Positions 25,049 through 32,978 of a stretch of DNA of 64,000 bases are shown here, one piece after another. Position 1 is the stretch's first letter. Each line of letters begins with the position of its first letter. The DNA comes from Pirellulales bacterium (GTDB lineage Bacteria; Planctomycetota; Planctomycetia; Pirellulales; JAEUIK01): NCBI GenBank assembly GCA_019636335.1, contig JAHBXR010000001.1, forward strand, positions 186,001 through 250,000, in the 5' to 3' direction. The position numbers were made by a program, and so were the translations under genes. Under the pieces are notes generated by a model. That model was not told the DNA's origin. It did no database searches and was given only the letters and a program-made list of their open reading frames with translations.

Positions 25049-25197
25049 TGGCGCGCGGCCCTGGGCATCGCACGAAGGAGGCCGAATGCCTGTGGTTTCC
25101 CTTCGGGACCATCCTGGGGGTCTTCACGCTGATCGTCCTGATGCGGCCCGCCGTGAAAGCCCAATTCTTGCAGGCAAGCCGGGATCCCTTCGGCTAA
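25048..25197 (+). CDS. 49-residue single-pass membrane peptide coupled to the kinase
   Basis: Too short for usual ORF calling. The kinase stop TAA at 25046-25048 overlaps this ATG (TAATG), the arrangement for translational re-initiation. The peptide is a short basic N-terminus, then FPFGTILGVFTLIVLMRP as a membrane helix preceded by Cys-Leu-Trp, and a polar tail ending DPFG. Small membrane proteins with an FPFGT-x-LG-x-x-TL motif occur as short ORFs in diverse bacteria (recalled, not searched). It may anchor, stabilise or modulate the kinase. Confidence 0.65.
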   Translation: MARGPGHRTKEAECLWFPFGTILGVFTLIVLMRPAVKAQFLQASRDPFG

Positions 25198-25264
25198 ACT
25201 GGGCGCGACTTGAGACTGCCCACCTAACGACTTCCTCGATCTCCTCTCTCGGTAAACACTACCT

Positions 25265-27496
25265 ATGCTCTCCCTCCCTCGATGTATCACGCTTGCTGTG
25301 GTACTGATTGTCGCTGTGGCGATCTCGGCGAATGCCTCGTCTCGCGCGGTGGCCGGCGGCGCACCGCGCGTCTTCCCGGCAGGAAAGCTGCCCAACGATG
25401 CGCGTCTTGGCCCGCTGAAAGATCTCAATGGCTATTTCCCCTTCGCGCCGCCGGCCACGCCCGAGGCCTGGCAAGCCCGCGCCGAGAAGGTGCGCCGCCA
25501 GCTTCTCGTTTCGCAGGGGCTTTGGCCGATGCCGGAGCGAACTCCCGCCAACCCGGTGATCCACGGCGAGATCGATCTGGGCGATTACACGGTCGAGAAG
25601 GTTTTCTTCGAAAGCTATCCCGGCCACTTCGTGACGGGGAATCTCTATCGTCCCAAAGGGGCGGCGGGCGTAAAGAACGCCGAGGGACGCCGTCCGGCGG
25701 TGCTTTCGCCGCACGGCCACTGGTTGAATGGCCGCTTCTACGATCAAGGCGCGAAAGAGATCCGCAAGGCGATCGTCAACGGTGAGGAACGCTTTGAAGA
25801 TTCCGGTCGCAGTCCGTTGCAGGCGCGTTGCGCGCAACTGGCGCGGATGGGCTGCGTCGTCTTTCACTACGACATGCTCGGTATGGCCGATAGCCGTCAG
25901 ATCGTTCACAACCCCGGCGTCCGCGAGGCGATGAATACCACCGAGAACTGGGGGTTCTTCAGCCCGCAGGCCGAGTTGCGTTTGCAGAACATGATGGGGC
26001 TGCAAACGTACAATTCGATCCGCGCGCTCGACTTTCTGAGCGAGTTGCCCGACGTCGATCCCGCCCGTATCGCGGTCACCGGCGCGAGTGGTGGCGGCAC
26101 GCAGACGTTCATGCTCGGGGCGCTCGATCCGCGGCCGAAGGTGGCCTTTCCCGCGGTGATGGTCTCCACCGCCATGCAAGGGGGCTGCACCTGCGAGAAC
26201 GCCTGCGGGTTGCGCGTCGACACCGGCAATGTCGAAATCGCCGCGCTCTTCGCCCCCAAACCATTGGGCATGACCGCCGCCGACGACTGGACGCGCGAGA
26301 TCGCCACCAAGGGGCTGCCCGAACTGCAAACGCTCTACGAGATGCTGGGCGTGCGCGACCACGTCATGGCGCGTCCCTTGCTGCAGTTCGGCCACAACTA
26401 CAACTACGTCAGCCGCGCCGTGATGTACTCGTGGCTCAACCAGCACCTGGGGCTCGGGCTCGAAGAGCCGGTTGTCGAGGAAGACTACCAGCGCCTCTCG
26501 CGCGAGCAGTTGACGGTCTGGGACGACGAGCATCCACTGCCCCCCACGGGCGATGAATACGAACGTTCCTTGTTGCGTTATCTCACCGAAACGTCGAATC
26601 AGCAACTCGCCGCGCTCGAGCCGCGCGACGCTGAGGGGCTCGAGCGGTATCGCGGTGTGGTCGGCGCGGCATTCGACGTCCTCATCGGTCGCGACTTGCC
26701 GGCCGCGGGCGAGGTCACGCATGAACTGGCGAGCGAAGAAGACCGCGGCGACTATCTCGAGTTTACCGGCACGATCGACTACGCGAAGGCCGGAGAGTCG
26801 CTGCCCGCGCTGATGCTGCAGCCGAAGAAGTGGAATCGCCACGTCGCGATCTGGCTCGACGGCGAGGGGAAGCAGGGGCTGTACGACAGCAGCGGCGAGT
26901 TGAGTTCTGCGATCAAGAAGTTGCTCGCCGAGGGGACGGCCATCGTGGGCGCCGACCTGCTCTATCAGGGGGAGTTTCTCGACGAGGGCAAGCCACTCGA
27001 ACGGCAGCGCATGGTGGGTGATGGCAAACGCCCGAACTACGCGGGCTATACCTTCGGATACAATCCCACGCTGTTCGCCCGGCGCGTGCATGACGTTTTG
27101 TCGCTAGTCAGCTTCGCCGCGCATCACGAGACGGCGCCGGCCCGCATCGATCTCGTGGGAGTGAACGGCGCCGGTCCTATCGCTGCCGTGGCGGCGCTCC
27201 AGGTGGGCGATAAGCTCGGACGGCTGGCGATCGACACTCGTGGCTTTCGCTTCGCGAGCGCGAACCAGCTCGACGACGTCAATCTGTGGCCGGGTTCCGT
27301 GAAATATGGCGATTTGCCAGCGATCTTGGCGCTGATCGCGCCGCGACCAATTTGGGTGGCGGGGGAGCAGGAAAAAGACCTGCCATTGGTACAAGCGGCC
27401 TACCAGGCCGCCGCCAGCCGAGAGAATCTGCAAATCGATGCTGCCCCGTCTGCTGAGCGGGGCGAGACCGCCGCGACCTGGCTGCTCAAAGAATAA
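25265..27496 (+). CDS. large secreted alpha/beta hydrolase (acetylxylan esterase-like)
   Basis: A 743-residue protein with a signal peptide (CITLAVVLIVAVAISANAS). The N-terminal half is an alpha/beta-hydrolase of the acetyl-esterase type: SPHGHWLNG (~157), MGCVVFHYDMLGMADS (~197), DPARIAVTGASGGGTQTFM with the nucleophile elbow G-A-S-G-G (~270-283). A Cys-rich stretch (GGCTCENACG) follows. The C-terminal ~250 residues form a second hydrolase-like region with GVNGAGP where GxSxG would be expected, so it may be inactive. Such duplicated esterases are common in planctomycete polysaccharide use. The gene is followed by a strong hairpin terminator. Confidence 0.72.
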   Translation: MLSLPRCITLAVVLIVAVAISANASSRAVAGGAPRVFPAGKLPNDARLGPLKDLNGYFPFAPPATPEAWQARAEKVRRQLLVSQGLWPMPERTPANPVIHGEIDLGDYTVEKVFFESYPGHFVTGNLYRPKGAAGVKNAEGRRPAVLSPHGHWLNGRFYDQGAKEIRKAIVNGEERFEDSGRSPLQARCAQLARMGCVVFHYDMLGMADSRQIVHNPGVREAMNTTENWGFFSPQAELRLQNMMGLQTYNSIRALDFLSELPDVDPARIAVTGASGGGTQTFMLGALDPRPKVAFPAVMVSTAMQGGCTCENACGLRVDTGNVEIAALFAPKPLGMTAADDWTREIATKGLPELQTLYEMLGVRDHVMARPLLQFGHNYNYVSRAVMYSWLNQHLGLGLEEPVVEEDYQRLSREQLTVWDDEHPLPPTGDEYERSLLRYLTETSNQQLAALEPRDAEGLERYRGVVGAAFDVLIGRDLPAAGEVTHELASEEDRGDYLEFTGTIDYAKAGESLPALMLQPKKWNRHVAIWLDGEGKQGLYDSSGELSSAIKKLLAEGTAIVGADLLYQGEFLDEGKPLERQRMVGDGKRPNYAGYTFGYNPTLFARRVHDVLSLVSFAAHHETAPARIDLVGVNGAGPIAAVAALQVGDKLGRLAIDTRGFRFASANQLDDVNLWPGSVKYGDLPAILALIAPRPIWVAGEQEKDLPLVQAAYQAAASRENLQIDAAPSAERGETAATWLLKE

Positions 27497-27517
27497 GGCC
27501 GTGAATTTCACGGCCTT
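27495..27517. terminator. hairpin terminator between convergent genes
   Basis: AAGGCCGTGAA and its exact reverse complement (27507-27517) directly after the hydrolase stop codon form an 11-bp stem. A convergent gene ends at 27549, so it can serve both transcripts. Confidence 0.65.
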
Positions 27518-27548
27518 AGGGGGAAAACGAGATTCAGTTCGTTCGGCG

Positions 27549-27776
27549 TTAGCGCAGATTGCGTCCGCGCCCGCCGAGGTTCGTCATGCGCCGGGGGGCC
27601 TTGCCGGCCAGGATGCAGCACGCTTCGAGCTCGAGCAGTTGCGCTTCGAGCGACTTGCCGAACTCGGCGAAGGGCTCGACCAGCATGGTGGTCGCCGTCA
27701 GGCTCTCGGCGTTCATTTCGGGCGCCGGAGCCGATTCTCGATCGGTCTGATCGTGATGCTTATGCTCGTTCGACAT
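27549..27776 (-). CDS. small hypothetical protein
   Basis: A 75-residue hydrophilic protein. The start is placed at the ATG at 27776 (SNEHKHHDQ); the frame extends to 27839 without support. It has a His/Asp-rich N-terminus, a probable amphipathic helix (FAEFGKSLEAQLLELEACCILAG) and an Arg-rich tail. No family was recognised. A Cys pair lies within the helix. Confidence 0.45.
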   Translation of the reverse strand: MSNEHKHHDQTDRESAPAPEMNAESLTATTMLVEPFAEFGKSLEAQLLELEACCILAGKAPRRMTNLGGRGRNLR

Positions 27777-28197
27777 GGTAGTCCGCCTTCCTCTCTGGGG
27801 TGCCGATCCGTCGATGGTTCCCACACGATTTGCGGCCATCGGTCCCGCCGCACCTACGCGTACTAGTTACGTGCCTTACTGCTCGAATGTTCAGTCAGCC
27901 GATTGTGCGGGTGGCAGCGCGCCACATCAGGTTCTTCGCCGTTTCGGCCTGTTTGTTTCCTACCTTCGCTGCCTCCAGAAGTACGACCAATCAGGCAGCT
28001 AGCAGGTTCGCGCCTAGGTATTGCAAGTTCGATGCCGAAACTGGTGCGAGCGATTTTTCGACTCGGCGTGTTTCAGCGAAAGGGCCGTTTTTTGCGGCGT
28101 TTCGGCCGTGCCTTCTCCCCATAAGAGCGTGATTCCCTTGAAAATGTAACGCCGCCAAAATGTGCAATTCGGGAGATCAATTGGCGGCCCCATGGGC
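27777..28197. other. intergenic region without recognised features
   Basis: About 420 bp with somewhat lower GC than its surroundings. It lies upstream of the small gene at 27549 (so its promoter should be near 27800) and downstream of the EF-hand gene's terminator. Short frames have no protein-like character. Confidence 0.5.
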
Positions 28198-28245
28198 AAA
28201 AAAAAGAACGCCGCCCCTGGCCGCATTCGGTCAAGGACGGCGCCT
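28198..28245 (-). terminator. Rho-independent terminator of the EF-hand protein gene
   Basis: Read on the minus strand: stem CGCCGTCC, a ~17-nt loop, GGGCGGCG (one G-U pair), then TTCTTTTTTT. It lies 40 bp beyond the stop at 28285. This is a classical intrinsic terminator. Confidence 0.8.
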
Positions 28246-28284
28246 TTGGGTGAATCAGCTTCCCGGTCGGCGATCGTCTTGGCG

Positions 28285-29391
28285 TTAGTCGTCGTTCGAC
28301 TGGCGCTGCTTTCCGTCCTTTTTCTTCGCCTGGGCGGGCTTGCCGGCGTTGTCCGCGGCGCTCGCCGAGGCATCGTCATTTTCGCGCATCCGGCGCTGCA
28401 ACCGTTCGGCGGCGTTCTTCAACTCGTCGGCATCGAGGGCCCCGTCGCCGTTCGCGTCCATGCGATCGAAACGCTGCCGCATGCGCTCGGGCAGTTCCTC
28501 TTTCTGGAGCTTGCCGTCGCCATTCTTGTCGCCGTTCATCAACCGCCGCACGAGTTGCTCGGGATTGCCAGGCGCGTCGGGCCCGCGGTCGCGGCTGAAC
28601 GTACGCCCCGCGCCGGGGGGTGGCGGCATCAGTTCGTTCCGCGTGAGCCGGCCATCGCCGTTCTTGTCGAGTCGCTGGAGCGCGCTGCTGGCGTTCTCGA
28701 TTTCCTGAGCCGAAAGCGTCCCGTCACCATCCGCGTCGAGCGCTACGAGCAAAGGTGGCGGCCCAGGAGGACCATCGGAGCCGGGACCAGCACCGGCAGG
28801 GCCGGGGCCACCAGCAGGGCCGCGACCACCCGCCTGGCCGAACTCGCGCGCCGCCTCGGCGATCTCGTTCAGGTCCATCGCGTCGTCGTCGTTCTTGTCA
28901 AAGCGATCGAGCACCATCTCGAACATCTGTTGGCGCTCTTCCGGCACCTCGTCGAGCTCGATCTTGCCGTCGCCGTTCTTGTCGAATTCGCGCAGCCGCT
29001 CGGCAATCTGGCCAAACCGGCCGCCGCCACGGCGCCCTTCTGGTGGCCCATCCGGTCGGTCCCCTCGCTCGCGTCGCGGACGATTCCCCGGCGGACCGTC
29101 GGGCCGGTCTCCCCGTCCTGGCCCCCCCGCCTTCAACCCCGCGACAAACTCCTCCTGACTCAGCTTGCCGTCGGCGTTCTGGTCGGCATTGCGCATCAAG
29201 CGGTCGAACAGCCGGCGATGCTCCTGGCCTGCTTCGTCGGCGGTGAGCTGGCCATCCTGGTCGGCATCGAGCTTGGCGAACAGGCCGGCGTGGTCGGGGC
29301 CGCCACCAGTCGGTTTATCGTCATCGGCCCGAGTGGACGTCCCGAGGAAGAGCGTGGCCGACGAGGCCAACACGGCGATCCAGATACGCAT
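28285..29391 (-). CDS. secreted protein with eight EF-hand calcium-binding loops
   Basis: A 368-residue exported protein with a signal peptide (WIAVLASSATLFLGTSTRA). Eight EF-hand loops of D-x-D/N-x-D-G-x-(L/I)-x-x-x-E type are visible: DADQDGQLTADE, DQNADGKLSQEE, DKNGDGKIELDE, DKNDDDAMDLNE, DADGDGTLSAQE, DKNGDGRLTRNE, DKNGDGKLQKEE and DANGDGALDADE. They are joined by Gly/Pro/Arg-rich linkers. A Gln/Lys-rich tail ends the protein. It is a probable periplasmic or surface calcium-buffering or calcium-stabilised scaffold protein; this type is very frequent in planctomycetes. A terminator follows. Confidence 0.9.
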   Translation of the reverse strand: MRIWIAVLASSATLFLGTSTRADDDKPTGGGPDHAGLFAKLDADQDGQLTADEAGQEHRRLFDRLMRNADQNADGKLSQEEFVAGLKAGGPGRGDRPDGPPGNRPRRERGDRPDGPPEGRRGGGRFGQIAERLREFDKNGDGKIELDEVPEERQQMFEMVLDRFDKNDDDAMDLNEIAEAAREFGQAGGRGPAGGPGPAGAGPGSDGPPGPPPLLVALDADGDGTLSAQEIENASSALQRLDKNGDGRLTRNELMPPPPGAGRTFSRDRGPDAPGNPEQLVRRLMNGDKNGDGKLQKEELPERMRQRFDRMDANGDGALDADELKNAAERLQRRMRENDDASASAADNAGKPAQAKKKDGKQRQSNDD

Positions 29392-29648
29392 GGCAAGTCT
29401 CCCTGTTCACAATGGCAGCCGGGCGCCAGATGGCAGCCCTCCGGCACTGGGAGATCAAACCATGCCCATCGAACGAAGTTCCGGTCAACGTCGGCAGCCA
29501 GACTCGAATGCCGTCGCCTGAGTATCCCTCGCTCACGCTCTTGAAAGTGGTGCTTCTTGAACAACACCAGGAAATACTCACCGCGGAGGGTAGCACCGAT
29601 CATCATGCGGAAAAAGTTCTCCCTCTGAAACGAGGCCCCAGTCGCAAG

Positions 29649-29754
29649 ATGGTCGGTGTCGCGCAGCGACCAGAGGAACGGGCAATGTCTTGATCGAGAA
29701 CGTTCGACGGGGGGCCTTCCACCCAGCCTCTTGTCGCTGCGCGACACGGACGAT
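29649..29754. repeat. 28-bp near-perfect inverted repeat (type F)
   Basis: Arms 29649-29676 and 29727-29754 centre on GTGTCGCGCAGCGAC and its complement, with three to four mismatches; the internal spacer is about 50 bp. Confidence 0.75.
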
Positions 29755-29882
29755 TTTCCGAATCGGGCCCAGCACGCTGGCAACGCCGCTCCGGAAAATC
29801 GTTCGTGCTACCCCCCACCGCTTGACCGCAACATCAAGGGTTAACGGCGTAGGGTGGCACCCGATCCATGCGCCACTTCAAA

Positions 29883-29937
29883 ACTCACGCCTCGGGTTGG
29901 GATAGGGCGCAATCGCAATCCGAAACGTCAGCGAGAG
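29883..29937. repeat. decayed copy of the TTCGGGTTGGGAT inverted repeat (type C)
   Basis: The left part reads CTCGGGTTGGGATAGGG and the right part GAAACGTCAGCGAGAG, matching the two arms of the intact element at 59510-59581, with substitutions. Confidence 0.55.
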
Positions 29938-29964
29938 AAGCACTGGGACAGCGCCGCTTCCAAA

Positions 29965-30675
29965 CTATGGCAAATGTCGAATCCGCAAATTCCGGAACTC
30001 GACGGGCGAGCCTTCCGATTCGAGGCACAGGTAGCCGTGGTCAGGCGTGCAGCCGTTGCCCCCAGAGACCTCTTCGCCGTTGACCCACAGCCGCACCTCG
30101 CCGTTGATCGCGCGGACGTAGTAGTGGTTCCACTGGTCGACGCCACGGGTCAGCTCCTTGGTGGGAAAGCTGCGCGTGCCATCGGGCGAGATGGGCGGGA
30201 AGGGCTTCATCTTCGAGCTCCCCACCGAAAAGACGTCGCCGTGCGTGGTAAACCAATCGGCCTTGCGACCACCCTTCTCGTACTGCTCTTTGTAGCCCAG
30301 GTCGAGCACCTGCACCTCGATGCCGTGCGGCAGCTTGCCCGGCGCCAGATCCTTGAGCGACGCGGGAGGCGTCCAGACGAAGATGCCCGAGTTGCCCGCT
30401 GCCTTGCGATGGCGCCATTCGGCGACCAACTCGAAGTTCTTCACCTCCTCCTTCGAGCGAATCACGCCGACCGGCTCGCCGGTGCAGTAGGCGACGCCAT
30501 TCTCCCAACGCCACGTGTCGGGCTTGCAGTTTACGTTGACGAAGTCGGCCTCACCGAGCGCGACCCAGCCCGGGCCGGCGCCGTCGATGGTGGCTTTTGG
30601 TAGGGAAGGGGAGTCGTCGGCGTAAGTCGTCTGTGCAAGCAGCAACACGAGCAGGAGGGACAGCGAGCGCGACAT
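29965..30675 (-). CDS. secreted DUF1080 (3-keto-disaccharide hydrolase-like) protein
   Basis: A 236-residue protein with a signal peptide (SLSLLLVLLLAQTTYA). The DUF1080 lectin-like jelly roll is recognisable from WRWENGVAYCTG, the F.L..EWR motif, GNSGIFVW, HGIEVQVLD, WNHYYVRAINGEVRLWVNGEEV and LCLESEGSPVEFRNLRIR at the end. DUF1080 proteins are amplified in planctomycetes and bind or cleave modified sugars; some act on 3-keto-disaccharides. The precise substrate cannot be told. Confidence 0.88.
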   Translation of the reverse strand: MSRSLSLLLVLLLAQTTYADDSPSLPKATIDGAGPGWVALGEADFVNVNCKPDTWRWENGVAYCTGEPVGVIRSKEEVKNFELVAEWRHRKAAGNSGIFVWTPPASLKDLAPGKLPHGIEVQVLDLGYKEQYEKGGRKADWFTTHGDVFSVGSSKMKPFPPISPDGTRSFPTKELTRGVDQWNHYYVRAINGEVRLWVNGEEVSGGNGCTPDHGYLCLESEGSPVEFRNLRIRHLP

Positions 30676-30856
30676 GGTTGATTCCGTCAGGTGGCAGATG
30701 AGTGGTGTGGAGCAGGAACGTGGAAACTAATCGCCCCGGATGGCCGGGGCAAGCATGTGCCCCACAGGGGCAGTCTAAGGTAACCCCGGGCAACGCCCGG
30801 GGTACCGGATCGCCACCGAACCCTCAATCGAAAAGCCCTGTAAGGGCGCAATAAAC

Positions 30857-31327
30857 CTACGGCAACTCGCCAAACATCCGCCGCAAACGCCAGTGCCGCC
30901 ACGCGAAGGCCAATCCGAACGGCAGGGGATAAAGCGGCCCCAGCCATGCGACGCGCGGCCGGTACTCGACGTGGTCCGTGATCGTGCATCCGCCCGGGCA
31001 TGACTCGACGGTCCGCTCGTGTTGCCACACCGCCTGGGTCAGCATCGGCGAGCGTTCGAGGAACCGTTCCCCCGGCTCGAACTCGACGAGCGTGATCTCG
31101 TCATAGTCGATCGGCAGGACCCCGAACAGATAGATCCAGCTACGAAACAGCGGCCGGCCGAGCTTGTCTCCGCTGAGCGTCAGCGTGGCCGCTTCGCGCG
31201 GAAAGCTCATCCGCACCAGCGGCCACAGCTCATCATTCACCCCGCGCATGGTGATGGCGTGCGCCCAGACACGCTCGGCCGGCGCCGCCAGATTCGAACG
31301 ACGGACGATCGTGTAGCTGCGCGTCAT
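30857..31327 (-). CDS. SRPBCC-fold protein (polyketide cyclase/START-like)
   Basis: A 156-residue protein with the SRPBCC pattern: a start strand (TIVRRSNLAAPAERVWAHAI), FGVLPIDYDEITLVEFEPGERF, then WQHERTVES, CTITDHVEYRPR and a C-terminal amphipathic helix (AFAWRHWRLRRMFGEL). The fold holds hydrophobic ligands in a helix-grip pocket. No specific ligand can be assigned. It is flanked by secreted hydrolase genes on the same strand. Confidence 0.78.
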   Translation of the reverse strand: MTRSYTIVRRSNLAAPAERVWAHAITMRGVNDELWPLVRMSFPREAATLTLSGDKLGRPLFRSWIYLFGVLPIDYDEITLVEFEPGERFLERSPMLTQAVWQHERTVESCPGGCTITDHVEYRPRVAWLGPLYPLPFGLAFAWRHWRLRRMFGELP

Positions 31328-31361
31328 ACATCAAGGCGACGGAGAGTCACCTGCCCCGAAA

Positions 31362-32327
31362 CTATTTGGCCTTCAGCTTCGAGATCAAAAACTCAGCCAC
31401 CGATCCGTACTGCTTGTCTTCGTGCCCCGGGTAGGACAGGATCCCTTCGACCCCCGCGGTCTTCAACTTTTCTTCCAGCTTGATGCCATAGATGGCCGAG
31501 TGGGTCGGATCGGGACCCGCTTCGCCAATGACCGGCGTCGTCTTCTGGTTCGGGTAATCGAGATAAATCGGTGGATCATCCGTCGTCACCAGCTCGATGG
31601 GCGAATACTCCTTGATCCAGGGCAGCACCTTCTCGCGGTTCTCGATCAGCAGCTCGAATTCCTCGGGCCGCGTGCGTCCCTTTTGGGCAAAGCCGAAGGC
31701 GTGCCCACCGTAGATCGAGTTGGGCATCCACTCGCGCAGTTCCTTCGGATCCAGCGACGTCTGCGCCCCGACCACGGCGGCACATTGCAGCTTCGACGAC
31801 TGCCGAGCGATCGGGTCCTCGTGGTTCGGATCGGCCAGATCATCGGCGAGCGCCAGCCACAGGCTGGTGCAGGCGCCGGCCGAGCCCCCCGTCGCGCCGA
31901 CGCGCGTGGGATCGAGGTTCCACTCCTTCGACTTGGCGCGCAACGTCTGCAGCGCGCGAGCCGCGTCGTGCAGACAGCCCTTCACGGGAGGCTCCACGCC
32001 ATCCTCCATCGCCTGTAAGATGAAGCGGTAATTCACCGCGGCTACCGAGATGCCCTCGTCTAGATAGGGTTGGATGACGCTGGCGCCGTAGCCGGTCTTG
32101 TCGCCCCCCATCCAGCCACCGCCATGAATCAACAGCACGAGCGGCGTGGGCTGTTCGGACTTTGCCAGCCAGAGATCGAACTTTTGCCGCTCCGAGTCGG
32201 TCCCGTAGGCGTAGTCGGCCACCGTCGGTTCGGGACGTGCCGGCTTCTCGCGCTGGCGCTGGGCCCAAACGGGCGAGGCAAGCAAGGCGATCAGCGAAAG
32301 CGCCAGCAGGGAAGCACGCAGTTTCAT
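31362..32327 (-). CDS. secreted alpha/beta hydrolase (esterase/lipase type)
   Basis: A 321-residue exported protein; the ATG at 32327 has an AGGAG site 8 nt upstream and a clean signal peptide (LLALSLIALLASPVWA). Hallmarks of the hormone-sensitive-lipase group are present: LLIHGGGWMGGDK (oxyanion HGGG, ~65), VAAVNYRF, RVGATGGSAGACTSLWL (nucleophile elbow G-G-S-A-G, ~150), DPPIYLDYP and PGHEDKQYGS with the His. It probably cleaves acyl esters on polysaccharide side chains. The gene order with DUF1080 suggests carbohydrate or ester degradation. Confidence 0.82.
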   Translation of the reverse strand: MKLRASLLALSLIALLASPVWAQRQREKPARPEPTVADYAYGTDSERQKFDLWLAKSEQPTPLVLLIHGGGWMGGDKTGYGASVIQPYLDEGISVAAVNYRFILQAMEDGVEPPVKGCLHDAARALQTLRAKSKEWNLDPTRVGATGGSAGACTSLWLALADDLADPNHEDPIARQSSKLQCAAVVGAQTSLDPKELREWMPNSIYGGHAFGFAQKGRTRPEEFELLIENREKVLPWIKEYSPIELVTTDDPPIYLDYPNQKTTPVIGEAGPDPTHSAIYGIKLEEKLKTAGVEGILSYPGHEDKQYGSVAEFLISKLKAK

Positions 32328-32590
32328 GGAATTGTCTCCTGGCAAGAAGCGTGTGCTTTTGACCGTTCGGTAAGAACGCCCACAGCATAACGAGTTTCCA
32401 GGCCAGGGACTCGCATCGGCCCCACTCCGTCGTTAAATTTAACCCGAAGCGTGAGTTTTAAAGTGGCCCGATTTGATCCGGGGCTGGCGCCGCGCGAAAA
32501 TCCACAGCCAGCGCGGTGGCCGAAAATCGACGGCGCAACAAGCCGCGCACCCGTGTACAGTGTAGGCACATCGAATGTTGTCCGATTTTG

Positions 32591-32656
32591 TAGGTCAGGT
32601 ACGCGCGTACCTGACACTGGTTCGACTTGGCCACGTCGAATGTTGTCTAGTCTGAC
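32591..32656. repeat. type A palindromic element, partial copy
   Basis: Contains the perfect 22-bp palindrome GTCAGGTACGCGCGTACCTG (+AC) at 32594-32615, followed by a CCAC(G/A)TCGAA segment shared with 63308-63336. The right-hand palindrome seen at 63337 is degenerate here. CACATCGAATGTTGTC also lies just to the left. Confidence 0.8.
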
Positions 32657-32682
32657 AAGTGCTCGAGCATGCCATGTGCAAA

Positions 32683-32710
32683 GTGGCACAGGCTGTCTAG
32701 TCTGTGCAGG
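32683..32710. repeat. type B palindrome (GTGGCACAGGCTG)
   Basis: GTGGCACAGGCTGTCTAGTC and on to TGTGCAGG; an imperfect palindrome of the same family as 56604, 56663, 59474 and 48341. Confidence 0.7.
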
Positions 32711-32978
32711 CGCTGCGAGTGGTGCGCGTACCAGCGTCCCCTACGAGGCCACCAATACCCGGTTGAGAAGCACGAGCGCCCAGCATGGTCTTCGATATGC
32801 AAGTGCCCACCACAGCACCCCTTGCAACGAATCCGCTGCTCCTGGGACGACCGAGTGGTGCGCGATGGTGCGCATGGTGCGCGAACCAACACAATTTCAA
32901 AACGCACGCTTCACGCTTGGGATTGCCATCCACGAGCAGAGACCTTGAACTAGCAATCACCCGAGCAGGCGCGAAGCT

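Larger units (their letters stand above)
29392..29964. other. intergenic region with nested inverted repeats
   Basis: A 573-bp gap. It contains a 28-bp near-perfect inverted repeat (29649-29754), a second nested dyad (CGATTTTCCG against CGGAAAATCG further right), and a decayed copy of the GACGCTTCGGGTTGGGAT repeat at about 29883-29937. No gene is supported. Confidence 0.6.
32328..32978. other. repeat-rich intergenic region
   Basis: A 651-bp gap between divergent genes. Seen: the TAGGTCAGGTAC palindrome (32591-32615) with its downstream relative, a GTGGCACAGGCTG palindrome (32683-32710), and traces of the CCGAAGCGTGAG repeat near 32443 and 32920. Repeated GTGCGC triplets occur near 32860-32890. 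No coding frame is supported. Confidence 0.65.

Noticed and set aside
32618-32631. GGTTCGACTTGG resembling a tRNA T-arm
   Set aside because: No acceptor, D or anticodon arms surround it; it belongs to the palindromic element.
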